From Thermobifida cellulosilytica TB100 (GTDB taxonomy: Bacteria; Actinomycetota; Actinomycetes; Streptosporangiales; Streptosporangiaceae): a stretch of DNA of 64,000 nt. This document shows positions 1 through 8,618 of this stretch, piece after piece; within the stretch, counting starts at the first letter, position 1, and each line of letters begins with the position of its first letter. The notes below the pieces were generated by a model that was given only the letters and a program-made list of their open reading frames with translations, made no database searches and was not told where the DNA came from. A program made the translations under genes and the position numbers. Location: assembly GCF_001517975.1 (NCBI RefSeq), contig NZ_KQ950182.1, positions 406,169 to 470,168 on the forward strand, in the 5' to 3' direction.

Positions 1-153
1 CAGGTGCTCGGCACCTACCTGCACGGCCCGGCCCTGCCGCGCAACCCGGCCCTGGCCGACCTGCTGCTGCGCTGGCGGGTGGGCGACATCCAGCCGCTGC
101 CGCCGTCCTGGGGCGAGCGGCTGCACGACGAACGCCTGGCCGCCGTGCTGTAG
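1..153 (+). CDS. GatD-like glutamine amidotransferase, 3' end
   Basis: Only the last 50 codons are present, read from base 1 to a TAG stop. The peptide contains GTYLHGPALPRNPALADLLL, the usual C-terminal signature of the CobB/CobQ-like class I glutamine amidotransferase GatD. With MurT, GatD amidates the glutamate of lipid II in the cytoplasm. The histidine of YLHG would be the catalytic His of the triad; the nucleophilic Cys lies outside the window. MurT is expected just upstream. CobB or CobQ itself is the alternative, but the short tail after LHG fits GatD better. Confidence 0.7.
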   Translation, partial: QVLGTYLHGPALPRNPALADLLLRWRVGDIQPLPPSWGERLHDERLAAVL

Positions 154-167
154 CCGAGGACCACGGA

Positions 168-200
168 AGGGGCCCGCGCCGCCGAGCGGCACGGGCCCCT
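168..200. terminator. Hairpin between convergent genes
   Basis: AGGGGCCCG (168-176) pairs with CGGGCCCCT (192-200), and the inner bases can extend the stem. It lies between the stop of the gatD-like gene and the 3' end of the cellulase gene, so it could serve both strands. No clear U-tract follows. Confidence 0.55.
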
Positions 201-225
201 CTGGTCTTCAGGACCGGCAGACGCC

Positions 226-2103
226 TCAGGCGGGCGGGGTGCCCCAGACCAGGGTGCTGCCGATGTGGGCGGTCACCGCCGGGTTAGCCGCCCAGTCGGT
301 GTTGCTGCCGCGGCTGTAGTCGTCGCTCTCGTCGAAGTTCGACCAGTTCGACGAGTGGATGCGGCCCTGGATCTCGGTGCTGGAGCCCGGGGCCAGGGTG
401 CCGCTGAGGGTGAGCGACAGGTAGGTGTCGGCGCCCGGGGCGTTCAGCGAGCCGAAGGACGCGCTGACGTTGGAGCAGCCCACCTGCGCCCAGTCGCAGG
501 CGTACTGTAGGGAACCGCTGGACTCGTTGCTGAAGTAGTAGCGGATCCGCACGGTGGACAGGTCGATCGGGCTGCTTCCGGTGTTGACCAGGCGCAGGCC
601 CGGAGCGATCTGGTTGTCGTTGGTGGCAGCGCTGTTGTTGCGGTAGTGGACCTCCAGGTCAGCCGTGGGGTCGGCCGGGTCGGTCGGGTCCGTCGGGTCG
701 GTGGGGTCCGTCGGGTCCGTCGGGTCGGCCGGGTCGGTGGGGTCGGTCGGGTCCGTCGGGTCCGTGGGGTCGACGGGCGCGCCGCCGTAGTACTGGTTCA
801 GCGACAGGCCGGTGGTGGAGCCCCTGCCGCCCAGCGGGACCTCGTGGTCCAGGCCGATGTAGCGGCCGTTGTTGTCCTGCCAGAGCGCGGCCTCGAGGAA
901 CGCGTACTTCTGCTCGTCCCAGGTCATCCAGTCGTAGCCGAGCAGGCCGCCGGTGTCGCCCGAGTTGGGGTTGAGCGCCCAGAAGGTGTGGTGCAGGCGC
1001 TCCTCGATGATGAGGGAGCGCAGCGCCGTCATCCACTTCTGGTTGTCGCCGCCGTCGAGGAAGCCGCCCCACTCGCCGATGAGCAGCGGCGCGGTGTTGT
1101 CCTCGTGGATGTAGAGCCAGTTGGGCCGCCAGACGTCGGTGGTCAGGGTCTCCTTGTTCCAGTTCCCCTCGAACCAGGGCTGCTGCCAGACGGTGGGCCC
1201 GTAGTCGTGCGGCGAGTAGACCAGTTGGTCCTGGTGGGGACCCAGGTCGACGGGGTGGTCGGCGACGCCGCGCAGGTTGCCGCCCCACCAGGTGGAGTAG
1301 TAGTCCCGGCCGTTGGTGGAGGACCAGTTCTCCCCGTCCTTCGGGTAGATCTCCACACCCTCGCACAGGATGAGCATGTTCGGGTTGATGGCCAGGATGC
1401 GCTTGCCCGCCGTCTCGCAGACGTGCTTGAAGTTGTCGACGTCGGTCGAGTCGTCCCACTTGGCGCGCGGCGTCTCGCTGGCCTTGCCGTGGGGCTCGTT
1501 CTTGATGTCGGCGGCGATGATGGTGTCGTTGTTCTTGTAGCGCTCGGTCACCCACTCCCAGGCCTCGTAGAAGTCCTCGGTGGTGATGCTGCCCTTGTAC
1601 CAGACCGGGTAGACGTGACCGGAGTTGTCGGCCTCGGCGCTGTGCACGTCGAGCATGACCTTGAGGCCGTACTTCTCGCACAACTGCAACCAGTAGTCGA
1701 AGACCTGGAGGTTGTTCTTGCCCGCCAGCTCGGGGTTGACGTACTCGTTGACCCCGTTGGGGGAGGTCTGGCCGTTCTTCCACTCCAGGAGCAGTTGGGT
1801 GCTGATGGGTACCCGGACGATGTTGAGGCCGCGCTCGGCCATCTCCCGGGTGACGTCCTCGATGTTGGCGGCCCACAGCCCGTGGAACATCCGCTCGCTG
1901 GTGTTGAAGCCGAACCAGTTGACTCCGGTGAGCCACACCTCGTTGCCCGCGGCGTCCACGATCCTGTTGCCGTCGGTGTGCAGCCAGTCGCCGCTGTTGG
2001 CGAGTGCGGGGGAGGAGGTCAGGGGGATGAGCGCGGTGGCGCCGAGCGCGACCGCGGCCGCACCGGCGCGCAGCCGCCGCATCAGGGGGGTCGTTCTGCC
2101 CAC
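226..2103 (-). CDS. Secreted GH5 endoglucanase with C-terminal CBM3
   Basis: Beta-1,4-endoglucanase of glycoside hydrolase family 5, 625 aa, for extracellular cellulose hydrolysis. Residues 1-35 form a signal peptide (basic start, hydrophobic core, SPALA before NSGDW). The catalytic domain spans about 38-440: E203 in KNEP is the likely acid/base and E344 in IGEWG the likely nucleophile. A Pro-Thr-Asp linker (about 444-481) leads to a family 3 cellulose-binding module ending in STLVWG. The start is GTG at 2103 behind an AGGA-type ribosome site; an in-frame ATG 7 codons later would also leave a signal peptide. A CelR-type palindrome lies 58-75 bases upstream, which suggests cellobiose-responsive repression. 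It resembles Thermobifida Cel5 enzymes. Confidence 0.93.
   Translation of the reverse strand: MGRTTPLMRRLRAGAAAVALGATALIPLTSSPALANSGDWLHTDGNRIVDAAGNEVWLTGVNWFGFNTSERMFHGLWAANIEDVTREMAERGLNIVRVPISTQLLLEWKNGQTSPNGVNEYVNPELAGKNNLQVFDYWLQLCEKYGLKVMLDVHSAEADNSGHVYPVWYKGSITTEDFYEAWEWVTERYKNNDTIIAADIKNEPHGKASETPRAKWDDSTDVDNFKHVCETAGKRILAINPNMLILCEGVEIYPKDGENWSSTNGRDYYSTWWGGNLRGVADHPVDLGPHQDQLVYSPHDYGPTVWQQPWFEGNWNKETLTTDVWRPNWLYIHEDNTAPLLIGEWGGFLDGGDNQKWMTALRSLIIEERLHHTFWALNPNSGDTGGLLGYDWMTWDEQKYAFLEAALWQDNNGRYIGLDHEVPLGGRGSTTGLSLNQYYGGAPVDPTDPTDPTDPTDPADPTDPTDPTDPTDPTDPADPTADLEVHYRNNSAATNDNQIAPGLRLVNTGSSPIDLSTVRIRYYFSNESSGSLQYACDWAQVGCSNVSASFGSLNAPGADTYLSLTLSGTLAPGSSTEIQGRIHSSNWSNFDESDDYSRGSNTDWAANPAVTAHIGSTLVWGTPPA
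666..774 (-). repeat. Tandem repeat coding the PTD linker
   Basis: A 9-base unit coding Asp-Pro-Thr, with occasional Ala for Thr, is repeated about a dozen times inside the cellulase gene. It joins the catalytic domain to CBM3. Such repeats expand and contract by slippage, so linker length probably varies between strains. Confidence 0.85.
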
Positions 2104-2160
2104 TTCCTGTGTCCTTTCGGGGGAACGCGCCCGTCGTGGGCGCGGACGGGACCGGAGTGG

Positions 2161-2178
2161 ACTGGGAGCGCTCCCAGT
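2161..2178. promoter_or_regulatory. CelR-type operator upstream of the cellulase gene
   Basis: ACTGGGAGCGCTCCCAGT is a perfect 18-base palindrome containing the 14-base core TGGGAGCGCTCCCA, the site bound by the LacI-family repressor CelR at Thermobifida cellulase genes. It lies 58-75 bases upstream of the GTG start. Binding here is inferred from the match. Confidence 0.85.
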
Positions 2179-2261
2179 TTCGGGGGAGAGGCCGGGTCGG
2201 ACAACAGGAAACAGGACCCGGGATCGCTCACCTTCCGGTCGCCATATCTGTGGCGCGGATC

Positions 2262-2291
2262 ACCATAAAGTAGGCGGAAGGAAAAAGTCAA
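2262..2291 (-). promoter_or_regulatory. Candidate promoter of the cellulase gene
   Basis: On the minus strand TTGACT (2286-2291) and TATGGT (2262-2267) are 18 bases apart, a fair housekeeping-type pair. The palindrome lies about 85-100 bases downstream of this -10, so a repressor there would act as a roadblock or on a closer promoter. Prediction from sequence only. Confidence 0.4.
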
Positions 2292-2369
2292 CGACCGGTG
2301 ACAGAAAGTGAGCACGATCGGCGGCGGACCGCTCCCCGGCAGCCCGCCCGGCAGCGGAGCGGCACCGGA

Positions 2370-3734
2370 TCAGCGGCGCAGCTCGGGGAAGGCCGTGACC
2401 AGCGCCTGCCCCAGGTCGGTGACGCCCACCGCGGTGATGCCCTCGACCTCGACCGGGCCGTCGGCGCCGGCGGGCACGATCGCGGTGGTGAACCCCAGCC
2501 GCTGCGCCTCCTGCAACCGACGTTGCAGGGCGCTGACCGCGCGCACGTCCCCGGCCAGCCCCACCTCGCCGATGGCGACCATCCCGCGCGGCAGCGCCAG
2601 GTCGGTGTGCGACCCCGCCAGGGCCAGCGCCAGGGCCAGGTCCACCGACGGCTCCACCAGGCGCACCCCGCCCACCGTGGAGGTGTAGACGTCGGCCGCG
2701 CCCATCCGCAGGTTCACCCGCTTCTCCAGCACCGCCAGCACCATCGCCACCCGGGCCGAGTCCAACCCCGAGGTGGCGCGGCGCGGCTGCGGCAGCGCGG
2801 TCGGCGCGACCAGCGCCTGCACCTCGGCGATCAGCGGGCGCCGCCCCTCCACGGTGACCGTGACGCAGGTGCCCGGGACCGGCTCGGCGCGGCGGGTCAG
2901 GAACAGGCCGCTCGGGTCGGGCAGGCCCACGATGCCGGAGTCGGTGAGCTCGAAGCAGCCGATCTCGTCGGTGGGTCCGTACCGGTTCTTCACCGCGCGC
3001 AGCATGCGCAACTGCGAGTGCCGGTCGCCCTCGAATTGCAGCACCACGTCCACCAGGTGCTCCAGCACCCGCGGACCCGCGATGGAGCCGTCCTTGGTGA
3101 CGTGCCCGACCAGGACCGTGGCGATGTTGCGCTCCTTGGCCAGCCGGATCAGCCCCGCGGCGACCTCGCGCACCTGGGTGACGCCCCCCGGGACGCCGGG
3201 GACGTCGGGCGCGCTCATGGTCTGCACCGAGTCGACGATCAGCAGCCGGGGCGCCACCTCGTCGACGTGCCCGGCCAGCGCGGCCAGCGAGGTCTCCGCG
3301 GCGAGGTACAGCTTGGGCGCCAGCGCGCCCACCCGCTCGGCGCGCAGCCGCACCTGCCCCGCCGACTCCTCGCCCGTCACGTACAGCACCGGGCCCAGCT
3401 CGGCGAAGCGCGCGGCCACCTCCAGGAGCAGGGTGGACTTGCCCACCCCCGGCTCACCGGCGAGCAGCAGCACCCCGCCGGGCACCACCCCGCCGCCCAG
3501 CACCCGGTCGAGCTCCGCCAGGCCGGTGGGGGACGCCTGCGCGGACTCCACGTCGATCTCGGCGATGGGCCGGGCCGGGGTGCCCGTCCGCACGGGGACC
3601 ACCCCGCCCGGAGTCGGCGCGGCGACCTCCTCCACGGTGCCCCACGCCTGGCAGTCCCCGCAGCGGCCCACCCACTTCAGGGCGGTCCACCCGCACTCGG
3701 TACACCGGAACGTCCGCTTCGCTGCCCTTGCCAT
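2370..3734 (-). CDS. radA: DNA repair protein RadA/Sms
   Basis: RecA-like ATPase that promotes branch migration and recombination intermediate processing, 454 aa, the usual length. An N-terminal zinc finger has C11, C14, C25 and C28. Walker A is GEPGVGKS (93-100), Walker B LLIVDS (164-169), and the RadA-specific KNRYG motif is at 249-253. The C-terminal third is the Lon-protease-like domain. The start is ATG at 3734. It lies upstream of the cellulase gene in the same direction, but the 266-base gap with the CelR palindrome argues for separate transcription. Confidence 0.96.
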   Translation of the reverse strand: MARAAKRTFRCTECGWTALKWVGRCGDCQAWGTVEEVAAPTPGGVVPVRTGTPARPIAEIDVESAQASPTGLAELDRVLGGGVVPGGVLLLAGEPGVGKSTLLLEVAARFAELGPVLYVTGEESAGQVRLRAERVGALAPKLYLAAETSLAALAGHVDEVAPRLLIVDSVQTMSAPDVPGVPGGVTQVREVAAGLIRLAKERNIATVLVGHVTKDGSIAGPRVLEHLVDVVLQFEGDRHSQLRMLRAVKNRYGPTDEIGCFELTDSGIVGLPDPSGLFLTRRAEPVPGTCVTVTVEGRRPLIAEVQALVAPTALPQPRRATSGLDSARVAMVLAVLEKRVNLRMGAADVYTSTVGGVRLVEPSVDLALALALAGSHTDLALPRGMVAIGEVGLAGDVRAVSALQRRLQEAQRLGFTTAIVPAGADGPVEVEGITAVGVTDLGQALVTAFPELRR

Positions 3735-4115
3735 ACCTGCACGCTAGCGCTCTTCGGGGACAACGGGGGAACCACGGGAGACGAAGAGGTCCGAGGACGG
3801 GGAAAGGTCGGGAAATTTTTCCGCGGCGGGTCCGGAACCAGAGCGCGGGGCGCACGATCGCATAGGAGACAGAGGGCAGCGTCCAGGACAGGCGGGAAGC
3901 CCGTGGGCCGTGGCAGAGCAGAGGAGGGCGCGCGGTGGCCTCCACAGGAAGAACCCCCGGGGCGGCCACCCCCGGGGCCGTCCGCGACCGCGGCGTGCCC
4001 CCCTGCCCTCCTCCCTACCTCCGGACCCCCGAGGGGGAGGAGCCCGTCCGCGCGCCGCATCCCCCCGGCCGCTCCGCACGGCTCCGGACCCGCTGAGCGG
4101 AGAGGGCGCGTGGAC
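3735..4115. other. Gap between radA and the methyltransferase gene
   Basis: I see no convincing gene here. Two identical CCCCGGGG palindromes lie 7 bases apart (3955-3962 and 3970-3977) in a very G/C-rich stretch and could form a terminator-like hairpin for the upstream minus-strand methyltransferase gene. The radA promoter must lie near 3740-3850, but I cannot assign hexamers. Confidence 0.3.
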
Positions 4116-4814
4116 TCAGTACTCCCGCCACCAGACGTTGACCGCGTAGTCGACCTCCAGACCGCGGTGGCCGTCGATGATCTCCTCGGCCAGGGCGGGC
4201 GGGAACTCGATGCGTACCACCGCCTCGAAGTCCGCGCGGCTCTCGAACCTCCAGCCCATGTCCACCGACCGCCGGGTGAACCCCCGGCCGCTCCAGAACC
4301 GCTCGACGGCGAGCGGGTCGTAGGACGGCAGCGACCGCCGGAACCAGCCGCCGAAGGTGCTGCGCGTGGCGTCGTTGTCGATGACGAACACCACTCCACC
4401 CCGCCGCATCACCCGGTCCAGCTCGGCCAGCCCGGGCTCGCAGCCGGGACCGAAGAAGTACGCCCACCGCGCGTGCGCCACGTCCACCGAGGCGTCGGCC
4501 ACCGGGAGCCGCTGCGCCACCCCGGTGCGGACCGTCACGTTGGGCAGCGCCCGCACGCGCCTGCGAGCCGCCCCGGCCAGCCCTCGGTGCGGCTCCACCC
4601 CGGTCACCCACCGCGCCTCAACGGCGAAGCGCGGCAGGTGGAAGCCGGTGCCACAGCCGATGTCCAGAACATGCGCACCGGTCCAGGGTCGGACCGCGCG
4701 CATCGCCTCCTCGATCCGGCCCTCGGGGTCGGCGGCACGGTTCTCCGTCTCGTAGGTGCGCGGAGCGTTCCAGATGTTGGGGCTGGGAATCGCCCCGGTG
4801 AGCGCTTTGTTCAC
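4116..4814 (-). CDS. Class I SAM-dependent methyltransferase
   Basis: Methyltransferase type 11 fold of about 232 aa. Motif I is [11 protein letters not shown], followed by GVEP as motif II and a [18 protein letters not shown]-type segment downstream (here [16 protein letters not shown]). The substrate cannot be deduced. The C-terminal [11 protein letters not shown] is a conserved ending of this actinobacterial group. I choose the GTG at 4814 (VNKALTG): a TAGGGT box lies about a dozen bases upstream, which would fit a near-leaderless transcript. An in-frame ATG at 4907 would add 31 poorly conserved residues. It is divergent from the isomerase gene at 4921. Confidence 0.75.
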   Translation of the reverse strand: MNKALTGAIPSPNIWNAPRTYETENRAADPEGRIEEAMRAVRPWTGAHVLDIGCGTGFHLPRFAVEARWVTGVEPHRGLAGAARRRVRALPNVTVRTGVAQRLPVADASVDVAHARWAYFFGPGCEPGLAELDRVMRRGGVVFVIDNDATRSTFGGWFRRSLPSYDPLAVERFWSGRGFTRRSVDMGWRFESRADFEAVVRIEFPPALAEEIIDGHRGLEVDYAVNVWWREY

Positions 4815-4920
4815 CTGGATGACCCTAACGACGACGCGGGGACGCCCACCGCGGCCCGGCGAGCACAGCGTGCCGCCCCCTGGGCCACTTGTGCGCAGGA
4901 ATTTCACTACGACAGCACGT

Positions 4921-5838
4921 ATGGTGGTTCAAGTGAACGCTATCCAGGTTCCAGACGCCCCCGTCGTCCTCTCGACGGCGTCGGTGTACCCGGAGAAGAC
5001 CCCGGCGGCCTTCGAGATCGCCGCCAAACTCGGCTACGACGGCATCGAGGTCATGGTCACCTCGGACCCGGTCAGCCAGGACGTCGACATGCTCCGGCGT
5101 CTGTCGGACTACCACCAGCTCCCCATCACCGCGATCCACTCCCCCTGCCTGATCTTCACCCAGCGGGTGTGGGGCCGCGATCCCTGGGTCAAGCTCGTCA
5201 AGTCCAAGGAGATGGCCGAAGCGCTGGGCGCCACGACCGTCGTGGTGCACCCCGCGTTCAAGTGGCAGCGCGAGTACGCCAAGGACTTCGAGAAGGGCAT
5301 CCAGCGGATGCAGGACGAGACCGACGTCGTCTTCGCCGTCGAGAACATGTACCAGGTGCGCATGCGGGGCAGGGAGGTCGTCCCCTACGCACCCAGCTGG
5401 AACCCGCTGGACCGCGACTACCCCGACGTCACCCTGGACCTCTCGCACACCGCCATGTCGCAGTCGGACGCCATGGACATGGCGCGTCGGCTCGGCGACC
5501 GCCTCTCCCACGTGCACCTCGCGGACGGCGTCGGCGGGGGCAGCCTCGACGAGCACCTGATCCCCGGCCGCGGCAACCAGCCCTGCGCCGAACTCCTGGA
5601 GTACCTCGCCGACCACGACTACCGCGGCCAGATCGTGCTGGAGGTCAACACCCGCAAGTCCGACCGCGAGACACGGCTGACCGAACTGGCCGAGGCGCTG
5701 GCCTTCACCCGGCTGCACTTCGCGCGCAGCGCGCAGCAGTCGGAGCGGGAGCGCGAGCGGGTCGTGCTGCACTCGGCGGCCTCCGGCGCCCCCCGGGTGT
5801 TCTCGGTCGGGGGCGACGGCACGGTCAGCGCGGACTGA
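4921..5838 (+). CDS. Sugar phosphate isomerase/epimerase, TIM barrel
   Basis: Protein of the xylose isomerase-like / AP endonuclease 2 superfamily, 305 aa, probably a cytosolic metal-dependent isomerase or related enzyme. Barrel-type signatures include YDGIEVMV near the N-terminus, [33 protein letters not shown] and IVLEVNTR, with the His, Glu and Asp residues typical of the metal site. The ATG at 4921 is chosen because similarity begins there ([21 protein letters not shown]); a GTG at 4933 is possible. The exact substrate is unknown. The TetR gene follows 36 bases on and may share the transcript. Confidence 0.8.
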   Translation: MVVQVNAIQVPDAPVVLSTASVYPEKTPAAFEIAAKLGYDGIEVMVTSDPVSQDVDMLRRLSDYHQLPITAIHSPCLIFTQRVWGRDPWVKLVKSKEMAEALGATTVVVHPAFKWQREYAKDFEKGIQRMQDETDVVFAVENMYQVRMRGREVVPYAPSWNPLDRDYPDVTLDLSHTAMSQSDAMDMARRLGDRLSHVHLADGVGGGSLDEHLIPGRGNQPCAELLEYLADHDYRGQIVLEVNTRKSDRETRLTELAEALAFTRLHFARSAQQSERERERVVLHSAASGAPRVFSVGGDGTVSAD

Positions 5839-5874
5839 CAGGACCAGGAACGACGACGGACAGGACGGGGCGGG

Positions 5875-6519
5875 GTGGCGCGGACCGGACGGCGCCCGGG
5901 GACGACACGCACACGCGAGGAGATCCTGCGGGCGGCACGGCTCGACTTCAGCGAGAAGGGGTACGAAGGCACCTCGGTACGCGGCATCGCCCGGCGCGCC
6001 GGGGTGGACCCCTCCCTGGTCCACCACTACTTCGGCACCAAGGACCAGGTGTTCGCCGCGGCGATGGAGCTGCCCTACGACCCCGGCGAACTGCTGGAGC
6101 GGATCATGCTCGACGACCCGGAGCACGACCCCGCCGAGGCGGTGGTCCGCGCCTTCCTGCGGGTCTGGGGGGACGAGCACGGCCGCGCCCCCTTTCTCGC
6201 CCTGTTCCGCTCGGCCATGACCAGCGAGCAGGCCGCCGAGGTCCTGCGCGGTTTCATGACCGACGTCCTGGTCCGGCGGATCGCCCCGAAACTCGGGGTG
6301 GAGCCGCTGCGGGCCGCGCTGATCTCCTCCCAGTTGTTCGGGATGGTGCTGGTGCGCCACGTCGTCCGCGTCGAACCGCTGGCCTCCGCCGACCCGGAGG
6401 AGGTGGTGGCCCGCTACGCCCCGGCGGTCCGCCTGGTCATGGGGCTGCCCTCCGGGGTGGGGCGGATCTCTACTGAGGCGGGTAGGCCAGTCGACGGCGC
6501 CGCAGACCTTCCGGACTGA
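5875..6519 (+). CDS. TetR/AcrR family transcriptional regulator
   Basis: 214-aa one-component repressor. The N-terminal helix-turn-helix is clear (TREEILRAARLDFSEKGYEG, then SVRGIARRAGVDPSLVHHYF, about residues 13-52). The C-terminal part is a TetR ligand-binding domain of the type with YDPGELLE and PLRAALISSQLFGMVLVRHVV. The start is a GTG behind a G-rich ribosome site. The ligand and target are unknown; the preceding isomerase gene, 36 bases upstream, is the natural neighbour. Its last 50 bases overlap the 3' end of the minus-strand toxin gene. Confidence 0.88.
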   Translation: MARTGRRPGTTRTREEILRAARLDFSEKGYEGTSVRGIARRAGVDPSLVHHYFGTKDQVFAAAMELPYDPGELLERIMLDDPEHDPAEAVVRAFLRVWGDEHGRAPFLALFRSAMTSEQAAEVLRGFMTDVLVRRIAPKLGVEPLRAALISSQLFGMVLVRHVVRVEPLASADPEEVVARYAPAVRLVMGLPSGVGRISTEAGRPVDGAADLPD

Positions 6520-6891
6520 CTGCGACGACGAAGGGTCCGCTCGCACGTTTGGACATGTCGAAGATCTCTTGGCGGTAGCGCAGGTACAGTGCGGCCATCT
6601 GGGGCCCTCTCAGGTTCCCGTTGGGGATACCAAAGACCCGGGCGCTGTCATGTAGAGGCACTGTGCTTCAAGCGGGTTCACCGTAATGCGCAGGTCTTTG
6701 CAGAGCAGGACGTCACCGTTGGCAGTGGCTTCAGAGATCCACTGCACGTCCTCGATTCTCTGGGACTCGGCCTTCCCGTAGCGCTCGTCCATCGTCTCCA
6801 CGCGCCATCCGGCGTCACGGAGGGCTTCAGCCACGATGCGCGAGCCAAGCCCTCGGTCCAGAAAGAAAGAGGGATCGGAAGAGGGAGACAT
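6470..6891 (-). pseudogene. PIN-like (DUF5615/Mut7-C-type) toxin, frameshifted
   Basis: Two overlapping frames together make one protein. The first (ATG 6891) reads SDPSFFLDRGLGSRIVAEAL, MDERYGK and VLLCKDLRI, and ends abnormally after LYMTA. The second continues ARVFGIPNGNLRGPQMAALY and ends YPPQ at 6470. Adding one base near 6643-6644 gives a continuous YMTAARVFG reading, which matches the family pattern. This is a PIN-like RNase toxin fold, with Asp in FFLDRG and in MDERYG as candidate catalytic residues. It starts 9 bases after the DUF433 antitoxin stop. Either the toxin is dead or there is a sequencing error. Confidence 0.72.
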
Positions 6892-6899
6892 GTTCGAGA

Positions 6900-7622
6900 T
6901 CAGGCGGCTCGGAGAGACAAGGACTCTATGACAGAGAGGGGAAGGTCGTAGTCGTAGGAGAGGTCCTCTGGGCTCTCTCCCGCGTGGAGCCGGTCGAGGA
7001 CGTCGGCCACTCGGATACCCCGGTCCGCCAGAGTCGGCTGACCGCCGTTGATCCGGGGGTCGACGATGACACGGGCATCGGGGTACGTCGGCAGCTCGAT
7101 CATCTTTGCCCAGCCGTCCTCGTAGGTGACCCGCGTCAGGTAGTCCTTGACCACTTCCCGGAAGACGCCTTGGCCGTTGCGTACGACCACGAGCCCGTCA
7201 ACGAACTCCTGGTCGGAGGGCTCCGTGGAACTCCGACCGTAGTCCCAGAGGACTTCGGCGCCGTCGGTGCACAGACGTTCGCTCGCCAGGGCTTGGGCCA
7301 GCCCGAACGTTTCTTCCAGGCGTTTGATTGCCGGGCGGATGCGCTGCATGGGCACCCCCGCCTGACGGAATGCCGCAAGTATGTAGGCCTCGGCGAGGCC
7401 GACGAACGGAACGCTGGGCCCCTGGCCGTGGGGAGGGGGTTCGGTGGTCACCAGAGGTGCGGAGACGGTCTGCTCGCCGTTGAGGCGTTTGAAGACGTAC
7501 CCCTGGGCCCAGTTCCGCAATGTCGAGGGGGGAACGCCCACCAGTCTGGCCGCTTCTGCACGCCGGTAAATGGGGAGGGTGTAGCGGAAATCGTCCAACG
7601 GACGAATCTGTGTACTGGCCAT
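6900..7622 (-). CDS. DUF433 antitoxin with MerR-like HTH
   Basis: 240-aa protein. The N-terminus has a helix-turn-helix (YRRAEAARLVGVPPSTLRNW, about residues 17-36). The C-terminal 70 residues are a DUF433 domain (VIVDPRINGGQPTL, VLDRLHAGES, LSYDYDLP). DUF433 proteins are the usual partners of VapC/PIN-like toxins. The start is ATG at 7622 with a strong GGAGGGG site. The toxin gene follows directly. The upstream intergenic region shared with proC holds a long interrupted inverted repeat, a likely autoregulatory operator. The GC content is lower than in neighbouring genes, which suggests acquired DNA. Confidence 0.8.
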   Translation of the reverse strand: MASTQIRPLDDFRYTLPIYRRAEAARLVGVPPSTLRNWAQGYVFKRLNGEQTVSAPLVTTEPPPHGQGPSVPFVGLAEAYILAAFRQAGVPMQRIRPAIKRLEETFGLAQALASERLCTDGAEVLWDYGRSSTEPSDQEFVDGLVVVRNGQGVFREVVKDYLTRVTYEDGWAKMIELPTYPDARVIVDPRINGGQPTLADRGIRVADVLDRLHAGESPEDLSYDYDLPLSVIESLSLRAA

Positions 7623-7664
7623 CGCCCCTCCGAGGTTCTGGTCTCCCCGACGACGCAAGTATTG

Positions 7665-7716
7665 CAGTTGCCGGTACGAAGCGGGCTGGAACGCTCGTAC
7701 CGTAACGTGGCAACTG
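7665..7716. promoter_or_regulatory. Interrupted inverted repeat, putative antitoxin operator
   Basis: GTTGCC (7667-7672) plus GGTACGA (7673-7679) are mirrored by TCGTACC (7695-7701) and GGCAAC (7709-7714). The right half has 7 extra bases. It lies between the divergent antitoxin and proC genes, where an autoregulating antitoxin would bind. Confidence 0.45.
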
Positions 7717-7733
7717 TCGAAAGGTGTGACTGC

Positions 7734-8528
7734 ATGATCGCGATCATCGGAGCGGGCCGGATGGGCGAGGCCCTGCTCGCCGGAATCCTCGACACCGGGC
7801 ACGACCCGGCCGGTGTGCTCATCACCGAGGCGCGCCAGGAGCGTGCGGAGGAGCTGCGCGAACGCTACGGCGTCGCCAACGTCTCCGCGGCCGAGGCCGC
7901 CTCGCGCGCCGACACCCTCCTCCTCGCGATCAAGCCGCAGGACATGGTCGCGGCGCTCAACGAGATCGCCGCGGCGCTGCCGCCCGGGCGCCTGGTCGTC
8001 TCCGTGGCCGCCGGGATCACCACGGCCGTGCTGGAGAAGCACCTCCCCCCGGAGACCGCCGTGGTGCGGGCCATGCCCAACACCCCCGCCCTGGTCGGGC
8101 AGGGCATGACCGCCGTCGCCGCGGGCGCGCACGCCTCCGCGGAGCACCTGGCGCGCGCCGAGGCCCTGCTCGGCTCGGTGGGGCGGGTGCTGCGCGTGCC
8201 TGAGAAGCACATGGACGCCGTCACCGCCCTGTCCGGCAGCGGACCGGCCTACTTCTACCTGGTCGCCGAGGCGATGATCGAGGCGGGCGTGCTCCTGGGG
8301 CTGCCGCGGGCGACCGCCGAGACACTGGTCGCGCAGACCGCGGTGGGCTCCGCGGCGATGCTGCGCGACTCCGGCGAGCACCCCGCCCTGCTGCGCGAGG
8401 CCGTCACCTCGCCCGGCGGCACCACCGCAGCCGCGCTGCGGGAGCTGGAGCGCCACGGCCTGCGCAGCGCCCTGGCCGACGCGGTGGAGGCCGCGCAGCG
8501 GCGCAGCGCCGAGCTGTCCGAAGGCTGA
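7734..8528 (+). CDS. proC: Pyrroline-5-carboxylate reductase
   Basis: Cytosolic NAD(P)H-dependent last step of proline synthesis, 264 aa, normal for the family. The N-terminal Rossmann motif is IIGAGRMGEALL (residues 4-15). Next come AIKPQDM, RAMPNTPALVGQG and, in the C-terminal dimerisation domain, the signature ALSGSGPAYFYL and SPGGTTAAAL. The ATG at 7734 has an AAGG ribosome site. It is divergent from the antitoxin gene, and the AcuC-like gene follows 90 bases later. Confidence 0.96.
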   Translation: MIAIIGAGRMGEALLAGILDTGHDPAGVLITEARQERAEELRERYGVANVSAAEAASRADTLLLAIKPQDMVAALNEIAAALPPGRLVVSVAAGITTAVLEKHLPPETAVVRAMPNTPALVGQGMTAVAAGAHASAEHLARAEALLGSVGRVLRVPEKHMDAVTALSGSGPAYFYLVAEAMIEAGVLLGLPRATAETLVAQTAVGSAAMLRDSGEHPALLREAVTSPGGTTAAALRELERHGLRSALADAVEAAQRRSAELSEG

Positions 8529-8618
8529 GGCCAGGGGGCGAACCGGGTGATCCCCGCGCGGGCGGCCGGTGCCGGTCAACTAATGTGGTGAAGAACACTG
8601 CCACTGACGGGAGGGCGT

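Noticed and set aside
666-774. Short tandem repeats that might suggest a CRISPR array
   Set aside because: The units are 9 bases with no unique spacers and are in frame inside the cellulase, coding the Pro-Thr-Asp linker.
2298-6476. Open frame of over 1300 codons on the plus strand across radA and the next genes
   Set aside because: It runs antisense or out of frame through radA, the methyltransferase and isomerase genes and is Arg/Pro/Gly-rich nonsense, typical of high-GC shadows.
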